Assembly: GCA_963821925.1 (NCBI GenBank)
Contig: CAWGFO010000002.1
Coordinates: 310,001-374,000, forward strand
From: JAOUEA01 sp963821925
GTDB taxonomy: Bacteria > Actinomycetota > UBA4738 > HRBIN12
Length of the DNA stretch: 64,000 nucleotides
Direction of reading: 5' to 3'
Shown here: in pieces, positions 51,796-59,855 of the stretch
Numbering within the stretch: the stretch's first letter is position 1
How the letters are laid out: the number at the start of each line of letters is the position of its first letter
Notes under the pieces: generated by a model
The model's database searches: none
What the model was told of the DNA's origin: nothing
Seen by the model: the letters and a program-made list of their open reading frames with translations, nothing else
Program-made: the position numbers and the translations under genes

Positions 51796-51826
51796 GGAAG
51801 GGCCGGCCCGTCGGGCCGGCCCTTCC
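51796..51826 (+). terminator. Hairpin terminator after the RTX-like gene
   Basis: GGAAGGGCCGGCCC and GGGCCGGCCCTTCC form a perfect 14-base stem with a GTC loop, 22 bases after the stop at 51774. Confidence 0.85.
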
Positions 51827-51896
51827 CGCGTCCTGAAGCCGGCCTTCCGCGCTCATGCCAACGGACCGTCGTGCCGGGTAAACTCACGGGTCGCAC

Positions 51897-51968
51897 GGCG
51901 GCGTAGCTCAGAGGTAGAGCAAGCGGCTCATAATCGCTGTGTCGGTGGTTCGAGTCCACCCGCCGCTA
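51897..51968 (+). tRNA. tRNA-Met(CAT)
   Basis: Acceptor GGCGGCG/CGCCGCT (one G-T), D stem GCTC/GAGC, anticodon loop CTCATAA (anticodon CAT), T stem GGTGG/CCACC, discriminator A. CCA is not encoded (the next bases are CCG). A TAAACT box lies at 51879-51884. Elongator tRNA-Met fits best; a tRNA-Ile2 with a lysidine-modified C34 would have the same anticodon and is not excluded. Confidence 0.88.
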
Positions 51969-52016
51969 CCGAAGACGCCCTCCGTACACGAGTCGGCGAG
52001 AGCAAGGAAGGATCCG

Positions 52017-53201
<1,185 letters not shown>

Positions 53202-53210
53202 GGGATACCG

Positions 53211-53375
53211 ATGGCCAAGGCCGACAACCGCCCGAAGATCACGCTCGCCTGCTCGAACTGCAAGCGGCGGAACTACAACACGGTCAAGAACAAGGTGAAC
53301 GACCGTGACCGCATCGAGCTGAAGAAGTACTGCCGCTGGTGCAGGCAGCACACGCTGCACCGCGAGACGCGCTAG
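53211..53375 (+). CDS. rpmG: 50S ribosomal protein L33
   Basis: A 54-residue L33: MAKADNRPKITLACSNCKRR, then NYNTVKNKVNDRDRIELKKYCRWCRQHTLHRETR. The two C-x-x-C pairs make it a zinc-binding (C+) form. It starts 9 bases after tuf and is probably in its operon. Its TAG stop overlaps the TAG stop of the response-regulator gene on the other strand. Confidence 0.95.
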   Translation: MAKADNRPKITLACSNCKRRNYNTVKNKVNDRDRIELKKYCRWCRQHTLHRETR

Positions 53376-54100
53376 GCGGGATCGTTCTCCAGTTCCTCGA
53401 CGAGGTCGCCCTCCGGGGCGACCTCGTTCGTGTGGACCTTCCCGTAGCGGATCGCCGCGACGATCGCGTCGAGCTTCGAGTGCACCCCGAGCTTCGTGAG
53501 CACGTTCTGGGTGTGCGTCCTGAGCGTGTGGCGGCTCATCCCGAGCTCTTCGGAGATCTTCTCGGGGGAGTCCCCGTCGGCCATCAGCTGGAGGATCTGC
53601 AGTTCGCGCGGTGTGAGGCGCTCGATCCGCTGCGAGAGGTTCCCGTCGACGGCGCGACGGCGCCGGAGCTTGCGGAGCGACTCCTCAACCTCGGCGCTCG
53701 TGTGCAGCGGTTCGCCACGGTAGGCACGCCTGATCGCGTCGGCCAGATCCATCACGGCCTCGCTCTTGGGCAGGAACCCGCGAGCGCCGGCCTGGATCGC
53801 CCGGGCGAGCGACACGTCGTCGTCCTGGCCCGAGAGGATGATCACGGCCGTGCCCTGGTTGCCCTCGTGGATCCTGCGGGTGGCCTCGATCCCGTCGACG
53901 CCGGGCATCTGGAGGTCGACGAGCATCACGTCCGGGTGTTCGCGGACGGCCGTCTCCACCGCCGCGGTGCCGTCGGTGACGACCTCGATGACGCTGAGGT
54001 CCTGCTCTCGATCGAGGGCGACCTCGAGCGCCTCGCCGAACGAACGATGATCGTCCGCGATGACGACGGTGATCTCATCTGGGGAAGTGAGGTTCGTCAT
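53372..54100 (-). CDS. NarL/LuxR-family response regulator
   Basis: A 242-residue response regulator. The receiver domain has the acidic pair DD in ITVVIADDHRSFGEALEVAL, the phosphorylated Asp in VMLVDLQMPGVDGIEATRRI (about residue 59) and the switch Lys in ARGFLPKSEAV. The output is a LuxR-type helix-turn-helix: LTPRELQILQLMADGDSPEKISEELGMSRHTLRTHTQNVLTKLGVHSK. No histidine kinase is adjacent. It is encoded opposite to, and splits, the usual rpmG-had gene order. ATG 54100 is the start. Confidence 0.9.
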   Translation of the reverse strand: MTNLTSPDEITVVIADDHRSFGEALEVALDREQDLSVIEVVTDGTAAVETAVREHPDVMLVDLQMPGVDGIEATRRIHEGNQGTAVIILSGQDDDVSLARAIQAGARGFLPKSEAVMDLADAIRRAYRGEPLHTSAEVEESLRKLRRRRAVDGNLSQRIERLTPRELQILQLMADGDSPEKISEELGMSRHTLRTHTQNVLTKLGVHSKLDAIVAAIRYGKVHTNEVAPEGDLVEELENDPA

Positions 54101-54188
54101 ATCGGGCGAATCGTAGGGTGTGACCTGCCTCGTTGCACGCACCTCCGACAAGTTGCCGTAGGCCGTCCTCCCGGGTAGGTTCCGCCCC

Positions 54189-54578
54189 GTGGATCCGGCC
54201 GCCGAGGGAACCGAGTACCCGCCGGTGACCTTCGTGGTGGACCCGGAGCGCGTGGCCGCGTTCCGCGCGCTGTTCGGCCTGGCCGAGGGCGTGCCGCCGA
54301 CGTTCATCACCGCCGCGGAGTTCACGGCGTTCCCCCCGATACTCGGCGACCCCCGGCTCGATCTCGACTTCTCGAAGGTGTTGCACGGGAGCCAGGAGTA
54401 CGACCACGTCCGATCGCTCCACGAGGGAGAGACGATCACCGTGAACGCCCGGATCGAGGCGATCCGCGTCAAGGGCGGGAACGGGTTCATGACCGTCGTG
54501 ATGGAGATGGTCGACGCCGACGGCGCGACGGTGGCGGTCGGCCGGTCGACCCTGATCGAGCGGGTGGATGGCGCGTGA
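54189..54578 (+). CDS. HadA-like (MaoC N-terminal) dehydratase subunit
   Basis: A 129-residue hotdog-fold protein of the MaoC N-terminal/HadA type: PPTFITAAEFTAF then VLHGSQEYDHVRSLHEGETITVNARIEAIRVKGG. In actinobacteria HadA pairs with HadB as a 3-hydroxyacyl-ACP dehydratase of fatty-acid or mycolic-acid elongation. It has no catalytic D-x-x-x-x-H motif itself, as in other HadA-type subunits. The start is GTG 54189, 89 bases after the divergent response-regulator start. It overlaps hadB by four bases. Confidence 0.78.
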   Translation: MDPAAEGTEYPPVTFVVDPERVAAFRALFGLAEGVPPTFITAAEFTAFPPILGDPRLDLDFSKVLHGSQEYDHVRSLHEGETITVNARIEAIRVKGGNGFMTVVMEMVDADGATVAVGRSTLIERVDGA

Positions 54579-54994
54579 CCGACTTCGGTTCGCTCGAGGT
54601 GGGTGCCGAGCTGCCGCCGCTCTCCCGCGTGGTGACCCGAGAGGACGTGAAGGCGTACGCGGACGCGGGCGGCGACCACAACCCGCTCCACCAGGACGAG
54701 GCCTTCGCCCGCTCGGTCGGGTTCGACGGGATCATCGCCCACGGCATGTTCACGATGGGCCACATGGCGGCCTGCGTCGTCGGCTGGGCCGGCCGGGGCG
54801 CGGAGGTGCGTCGCATCACGGCGGCGTTCCGTGCGCCGGTCTCGATGGGGGACACGATCGTCGCGGGCGGGCGCATCCGTGCGCTGGACCCCGACGAGCG
54901 CTCGGCCACGGTCGAGACCTGGGTCACGGTCGATCGCGACGGGCGCGAGGAGTTCCCGATCAAACGCGGTGGGGCGGTCGTCCGCTTCCCGTAG
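54575..54994 (+). CDS. HadB-like MaoC dehydratase subunit
   Basis: A 139-residue MaoC-type hotdog protein with the hydratase motif YADAGGDHNPLHQDEAFA (D-x-x-x-x-H) and GIIAHGMFTMG. It supplies the catalytic residues of the HadAB heterodimer. The GTG start at 54575 overlaps the HadA-like stop (GTGA), a coupled pair. A bidirectional hairpin terminator follows 7 bases after the stop. Confidence 0.82.
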   Translation: MTDFGSLEVGAELPPLSRVVTREDVKAYADAGGDHNPLHQDEAFARSVGFDGIIAHGMFTMGHMAACVVGWAGRGAEVRRITAAFRAPVSMGDTIVAGGRIRALDPDERSATVETWVTVDRDGREEFPIKRGGAVVRFP

Positions 54995-55000
54995 GAACGA

Positions 55001-55026
55001 CGAAGGCGGCCCGGAGGCCGCCTTCG
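55001..55026. terminator. Bidirectional hairpin terminator
   Basis: CGAAGGCGGCC and GGCCGCCTTCG pair over 11 bases with a CGGA loop, between the HadB-like gene (ends 54994) and the convergent coiled-coil gene (ends 55051). Confidence 0.85.
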
Positions 55027-55050
55027 GACGGATCGCGCGGATCTGGTGCG

Positions 55051-56817
55051 TCAGCCCACGTCGTAGCGCCGGCCGGTAGTGGACATCGCGCGGATCGCAT
55101 CGCCCATCCGCTCGATCACGACCTGCAGATCTTGACCGTAGCCCTCGTCGACCCGCACCGACAGCCGGTCGATCTTCTGGCCGAGCACCTCGGCGACCTT
55201 GATCATCGCCTCGGCGGTGGACTGCGTCTCGGTGTGGAGCTGGTCGGAGACCGCGCGGATGCGAGTGTCCACGGTGCCCACGACCTCGGTCGCCATCCCC
55301 GCCTGGAGCTCCTTCATCGTGCGCAGTGTGTCGCGCAACAGCTCGGGGTCCACGGCGGGCGTCGCGGGTGCGCCCGGCTCAGGCATCGCGGTCAGCCGCT
55401 CGGCCAGCCGCTGGTTGTCGGAGCGGATCAGCCGCGCGATCGCCGTCATGCGGTCGTCGACGTGGGCCATCAGGCTCTGTTCGAGCTCGACCCGCCCCAG
55501 CTGCGCACGTTCCTCGGCCATCGACTGGCTCTCGGCGATCATCGTGTCGACCCCCTCGAGGGCGCCCGCCGACGAGGTCATCCGCTCGAGGGTCTGACCG
55601 AGCGCGCCGGTGATCGCGACGTCGGCGACCTCGGCGACCCGGCTGGACACCGCGTCGGCCATCTGCGCGAGCTGGGCGTCGATCCGCTCCTCGATCTCGG
55701 AGACGTGGCGCTCGACGGCCGCGTTGGTCGCCGTGGCGAGGGCCGCCACCTGCTGCTCGGCGGTACGCGACATCGCCTGGACCTGTCGCTCCGTCGCCAT
55801 CGTCAGCGCCTTCATGTGCTCCTCGAACGAGGCGATCAGCGGTGCGGCGTCGCCGTCACCGAGGTGCACGGCCGTCGCGCGCTCCTCGATCAAGCCGCGG
55901 AGCGCCGTCGAGTCCGACCGGATCAGCTCGGCGAGCGAGCGCATCCGCGCGTCGACCATCCGTTCGATCGCGGCCTGGATCTCCTGCTGGTTCCTCGCGC
56001 TGATCCCGACCCGCTCCGACAGCATGTCCAGCTGTTCGCCGACGGGCGCGATCGCGGTACCGACGCGCTCCGCCACATGCAAGGCGAGATGTTCGTCGTG
56101 GGTCGCGAACGCCTCGGCGTGCTGCTCGACCCGCTTCGCGAGCATGCCCATCGCCTCGGTCCCGCCCTGGACATAGCTCTGCATCGCCTCGCTGATGCGG
56201 GCGGTCTCCTGCGCGATCAGCTCGCCGTGGTCCTTCACTTGACCGAGGACGACTTCGGTGACCGCGCGATCGCGCTCGTCCAGATGCGCGAAGGCGGCCG
56301 CGATGTGCGCCTCCACCTGCTCGAGCTGCCCGCGGATCTCATCGACCCCGTGGATCGCGGGGGACTCGGCGATCTCGCGGACCGCCTCGACGGAGGCCTC
56401 GATCGCCTCCCGGGTGGCGCGCCCCTGGGTCGCGAGCTCGAGGAGGTCGTCTTCCAGGCGCGCCGAACGCACCGCGAGCGACTGGAATCGCTCGTCGCTG
56501 GAGGCCATGAGGCTCTTGATCGCCTGGTCGCGCGAGAGGAGCGACACGATCCGCTCCTGCTCCGGGCGGACGTCGGTGGCGCTGGCCCGCCAGACCTCGG
56601 CGGCGACCTCGCGCATCAGATCGGCGGTCTGTCGCTCGACCATGCCGAGCACGCCGTCGAGGCGCTCGTCGATCGACCGCTGGAGCGCCTCGACCATCCG
56701 ATGCTCCGACGGCGTCATCATCGGCTCGGGAGCCGAGTCGGGATTATCCCTCCGGAAGCGCCCACGCCGAGGGGCGCCGGCATGCTCCGGCTGGTACGCG
56801 GGTCCTTGCTCTTCCAT
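55051..56817 (-). CDS. Long coiled-coil protein, unknown function
   Basis: About 588 residues from ATG 56817, the first Met after a proline- and arginine-rich non-coding-like stretch. Nearly the whole protein is Ala-, Glu-, Arg- and Val-rich helix with heptad periodicity, e.g. RATREAIEASVEAVREIAES and ERQVQAMSRTAEQQVAALATA. No membrane segment or signal peptide is present. It resembles structural or partitioning coiled-coil proteins in layout only. It is convergent to the had-like genes and lies upstream of the tRNA-Trp on the other strand. Function not recognised. Confidence 0.65.
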   Translation of the reverse strand: MEEQGPAYQPEHAGAPRRGRFRRDNPDSAPEPMMTPSEHRMVEALQRSIDERLDGVLGMVERQTADLMREVAAEVWRASATDVRPEQERIVSLLSRDQAIKSLMASSDERFQSLAVRSARLEDDLLELATQGRATREAIEASVEAVREIAESPAIHGVDEIRGQLEQVEAHIAAAFAHLDERDRAVTEVVLGQVKDHGELIAQETARISEAMQSYVQGGTEAMGMLAKRVEQHAEAFATHDEHLALHVAERVGTAIAPVGEQLDMLSERVGISARNQQEIQAAIERMVDARMRSLAELIRSDSTALRGLIEERATAVHLGDGDAAPLIASFEEHMKALTMATERQVQAMSRTAEQQVAALATATNAAVERHVSEIEERIDAQLAQMADAVSSRVAEVADVAITGALGQTLERMTSSAGALEGVDTMIAESQSMAEERAQLGRVELEQSLMAHVDDRMTAIARLIRSDNQRLAERLTAMPEPGAPATPAVDPELLRDTLRTMKELQAGMATEVVGTVDTRIRAVSDQLHTETQSTAEAMIKVAEVLGQKIDRLSVRVDEGYGQDLQVVIERMGDAIRAMSTTGRRYDVG

Positions 56818-56952
56818 ATGACGTCTCACGATCCGGGGCCGCCGCGGAACGTCCGCAGGAGCATAGGTCACGACCTGGGCATACACACGTAACGGCGGGA
56901 AACGTGTCGGAGACCCCGGAAGGGCTCGGAAGGGGAGTTCGCGAGGGGTTCT

Positions 56953-56982
56953 TTGCCGCGACCTCGGGGGGGACCCTATACT
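56953..56982 (+). promoter_or_regulatory. Promoter for tRNA-Trp, secE and nusG
   Basis: TTGCCG at 56953-56958 and TATACT at 56977-56982 are 18 bases apart, a good housekeeping-type promoter 32 bases before the tRNA-Trp. Confidence 0.7.
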
Positions 56983-57014
56983 GAACCCTCCGAAGTCCCC
57001 CAGGGGATCGGCGG

Positions 57015-57088
57015 AGGCGCGTAGCTCAATTTGGTAGAGCACCGGTCTCCAAAACCGGCGGTTGGGGGTTCAAGTCCCTCCGCGCCTG
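57015..57088 (+). tRNA. tRNA-Trp(CCA)
   Basis: Acceptor AGGCGCG/CGCGCCT, D stem GCTC/GAGC, anticodon stem CCGGT/ACCGG with loop CTCCAAA (anticodon CCA), T stem GGGGG-like arm with TTCAAGT, discriminator G. CCA is not encoded. It precedes secE by 12 bases, as in many actinobacteria. Confidence 0.93.
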
Positions 57089-57100
57089 CAAGGGAGCACC

Positions 57101-57406
57101 ATGAACAGACAGATGAAGCGGATGCAGGAGCGCGCCGAACGCGCTTCGAAGAAGGCTGGGACGGATCGCAAGGCCGCGCCCGCAGCCACCGCTCGTCGTG
57201 CCGCCACCCAGGAGAAGCGCAAGCGCACGGGTGCCCGGCAGTTCCTCAAGGAGGTCCGCCAGGAGCTCAAGAAGGTCGACTGGCCGACCCGTCGGGAGCT
57301 GATCTCGTACACCGTGGTCGTGCTGGCCACGATCGTGGTGATGACCACGTACGTGTTCGGGCTCGACTTCATGTTCTCGAGGGCGATCTTGAACCTGCTC
57401 GGCTGA
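57101..57406 (+). CDS. secE: Preprotein translocase subunit SecE
   Basis: A 101-residue SecE. A basic, Ala-rich N-terminus leads to the conserved RQFLKEVRQELKKVDWPTRRELISYTVVVL segment and one membrane helix. It clamps SecY in the Sec translocon. The single-helix form is normal for Gram-positive bacteria. ATG 57101 follows AGGGAGC. It precedes nusG by 20 bases in the usual gene order. Confidence 0.92.
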   Translation: MNRQMKRMQERAERASKKAGTDRKAAPAATARRAATQEKRKRTGARQFLKEVRQELKKVDWPTRRELISYTVVVLATIVVMTTYVFGLDFMFSRAILNLLG

Positions 57407-57426
57407 CCCCAACCGAAGGACTCGTA

Positions 57427-58559
57427 GTGACCGAAGACATCGACCAGACCACCGACGACGCCACGCCCATCGCCGACGCGTTGGAGGCATCGGGCGAGCT
57501 CCACGAGCTCGCCGACGAAGCCGCGGAAGCGACCCTGATGGAGGCCGCCGACGAGGCCGCCGCCGTCCAGCTGGCCGCCGACGCCACGGCCGAAGGCATC
57601 CTCGAGGAGGCCGCCGCCGAGGCGCAGTCGCTCGTCGACGTGGGCGCCGAGGACGCCGCCGAGAGCGTCTTCGCGCAGGGCGTCGCCGATGCCGTCGCCG
57701 TCGAAGAGGTCGGCGAGACCGTGGCCGAGGAGATCATGGCCGAGGCCGCGATCGAGGCGACCGTGATGGAGATCTCGGCCGACGAGCTCGGGCAGGAGAT
57801 CGTCGAGGAGGCCGTCGCCGAGGAAGAGGCCGTCGAGGACGAGGCCTACCTCGAGATGGAGGCGATGCAGGGCGATGGCGAGCTGCCGGTGGACATGGGC
57901 CACGCGCCCGCCGCCGAGGAGCCCGAGGAGCCTGCCGCCGCCGAGGAGCCCGCTCCCGAGGAGCCTGCCCCCCGGCCGCCGAAGCCGAACCCGAAGCGCC
58001 GGCTCCCGCCGACGACCCATTCGGGGGCCCCGGCGACTGGTACGTCGTCCACACCTACGCCGGCTACGAGAACAAGGTGAAGACCAACCTCGAGTCGCGC
58101 ATCCACACGATGCAGATGGAGGACAAGATCTTCCGCGTCCACATCCCCATGGAAGACGTCATGGAGATCAAGGGCGGCAAGAAGCAGGTCGTGCAGAAGA
58201 AGGTCTTCCCGGGCTACCTGCTCGTGAAGATGGAGTACGACAACGACTCCTGGTACGTCGTGCGCAACACGCCGGGCGTCACCGGATTCGTGAGCGCCGG
58301 CACCGGCACGAAGCCGACCCCCCTCTCCAAGCGCGAGGTCGAGAAGATCCTCATCGTGAAGAAGGAGGAGGCCAAGCCCGCCGTCCGCCTCGGGTTCGAG
58401 GAGGGCGACGTCGTGCGGATCACGTCCGGCCCCTTCGCCGACTTCAACGGCACGATCAGCGAGATCAACGCCGACCAGGGCAAGCTCAAGGTCCTGGTCA
58501 ACATCTTCGACCGGGAGACGCCGGTCGAGCTGGGCTTCGACCAGGTGTCGAAGGTCTAG
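57427..58559 (+). CDS. nusG: Transcription factor NusG with acidic N-terminal extension (frame broken by one base)
   Basis: From GTG 57427 an acidic Ala/Glu-rich extension of about 180 residues runs to 57967, as in Streptomyces-type NusG but longer. At the C6 run 57968-57973 the frame is short of one C; with C7 it continues AAEAEPEAPAPADDPFGG and then the NGN domain (GDWYVVHTYAGYENKVKTNL, FPGYLLVKMEYD, WYVVRNTPGVTGFVSAG). The C-terminal KOW domain has EGDVVRITSGPFADFNGTISEI. NusG binds RNA polymerase and Rho or ribosomal S10. As it is essential, the break is almost certainly a sequence error. Sequence after about 58003 alone would give only the core. Confidence 0.9.
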
Positions 58560-58578
58560 CCCAGGGATGATGCAGGAC

Positions 58579-58602
58579 CCGGCCGGCGTTCGAGCCGGCC
58601 GG
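58579..58602 (+). promoter_or_regulatory. Hairpin between nusG and rplK
   Basis: CCGGCCGGC and GCCGGCCGG form a 9-base perfect stem with a GTTCGA loop, 20 bases after the nusG stop. A second short hairpin (GGCCGT/ACGGCC) lies at about 58623-58640. They could be terminators or part of the rplK leader. Confidence 0.5.
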
Positions 58603-58663
58603 CACAACCGAGAGTGCGGGAGGCCGTCCGCGAACGGCCGTTAGGCACCGCAGGAGGTCGCAT

Positions 58664-59095
58664 ATGGCACCGAAGAAGAAGGTGCTCGCCCTGGTCAAGT
58701 TGCAGATCAAGGCCGGCGCCGCCACGCCCGCTCCGCCCGTGGGCACCGCCCTGGGCCAGCACGGCGTGAACATCATGGACTTCTGCAAGCAGTACAACGA
58801 GGCCACGCAGCAGCAGGCGGGGCAGGTGATCCCGGTCGAGCTCACGATCTACGAGGACCGTTCGTTCTCGTTCATCACGAAGCAGCCGCCGGCCGCCGAG
58901 CTGATCAAGCAGGCCGCCGGGATCGAGAAGGGCTCCGGCGTGCCGAACCGCGACAAGGTCGCGGCGATCTCGCAGGCGCAGCTCCGGACGATCGCCGAGC
59001 AGAAGATGGCCGACCTGAACGCGAACGACGTCGAGATGGCGATGAACATCATCGCCGGGACGGCGCGCAGCATGGGTGTGGAGGTGGACGCATGA
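58664..59095 (+). CDS. rplK: 50S ribosomal protein L11
   Basis: A 143-residue L11. It starts MAPKKKVLALVKLQIKAGAA and has the conserved PAPPVGTALGQHGVNIMDFCKQYNEAT and RSFSFITKQPPAAELIKQAAG segments, ending ARSMGVEVDA. AGGAGGT precedes the ATG. L11 forms the GTPase-centre stalk base with 23S rRNA. Its stop overlaps the rplA start (GCATGA). Confidence 0.97.
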   Translation: MAPKKKVLALVKLQIKAGAATPAPPVGTALGQHGVNIMDFCKQYNEATQQQAGQVIPVELTIYEDRSFSFITKQPPAAELIKQAAGIEKGSGVPNRDKVAAISQAQLRTIAEQKMADLNANDVEMAMNIIAGTARSMGVEVDA

Positions 59096-59805
59096 CCGCG
59101 CACGGGAAGCGCTACCGCGGCGCCCTGCGCCAGTACGAGCACGAGAGCGAGTACCTGCCCGGCGAGGCGTTCAAGCACCTCAAGGCGCAGCCCGACGCGA
59201 AGTTCGACGAGACGATCGAGGTCGCGTTCCGGCTGGGGATCGACACGCGCAAGGCGGATCAGTCGCTCCGCGGCACGGTCACGCTGCCGCACGGCACGGG
59301 CCGCTCGGTGCGCGTGGGCGTGTTCGCGGTCGGCGAGAAGGCGCGCGAGGCCACCGAGGCCGGCGCCGACGTCGTCGGCGGCGAGGAGCTCGTCGAGCAG
59401 GTGATGAAGGGCGAGATCGACTTCGACGCCGCGGTCGCCACGCCCGACATGATGGCGTCGGTCGGCAAGGCCGGTCGCGTCCTCGGGCCGCGCGGCCTGA
59501 TGCCGAACCCCAAGACGGGCACGGTGACCAACGACATCGCGAAGGCCGTGGGCGACATCAAGGGCGGCAAGGTCGAGTACCGCGCCGACCGTACCGGGAA
59601 CATCCACCTGATCGTGGGCAAGAAGTCGTTCGAAGAGCGGCAGCTCCTCGACAACTACCTCGCGGTCGTGGAGGAGATCCTCCGAGCGAAGCCGTCGTCG
59701 GCCAAGGGGCGCTACATCAGGTCGCTGGCGATCTCGTCGACGATGGGCCCGAGCGTCAAGATCGACCCGACCCACCCGCGGGAGACCGCCGAGACGAACG
59801 CCTAG
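59092..59805 (+). CDS. rplA: 50S ribosomal protein L1
   Basis: A 237-residue L1: GKRYRGALRQYEHESEYLPGEAFKHLK at the start, LGIDTRKADQSLRGTVTLPHGTG, and FDAAVATPDMMASVGKAGRVLGPRGLMPNPKTGTVTNDI in the RNA-binding domain. The ATG at 59092 overlaps the rplK stop. L1 binds 23S rRNA at the exit-site stalk and can repress its own operon. Confidence 0.97.
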   Translation: MTAHGKRYRGALRQYEHESEYLPGEAFKHLKAQPDAKFDETIEVAFRLGIDTRKADQSLRGTVTLPHGTGRSVRVGVFAVGEKAREATEAGADVVGGEELVEQVMKGEIDFDAAVATPDMMASVGKAGRVLGPRGLMPNPKTGTVTNDIAKAVGDIKGGKVEYRADRTGNIHLIVGKKSFEERQLLDNYLAVVEEILRAKPSSAKGRYIRSLAISSTMGPSVKIDPTHPRETAETNA

Positions 59806-59855
59806 TCCGGGCTCGACGCCACGGGTCGCGGGTCCCTCCACGTAGACTCGCGCCC

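Noticed and set aside
54568..56892. Long plus-strand frame over the HadB-like and coiled-coil genes
   Set aside because: It overlaps two well-supported genes and has no recognisable family.
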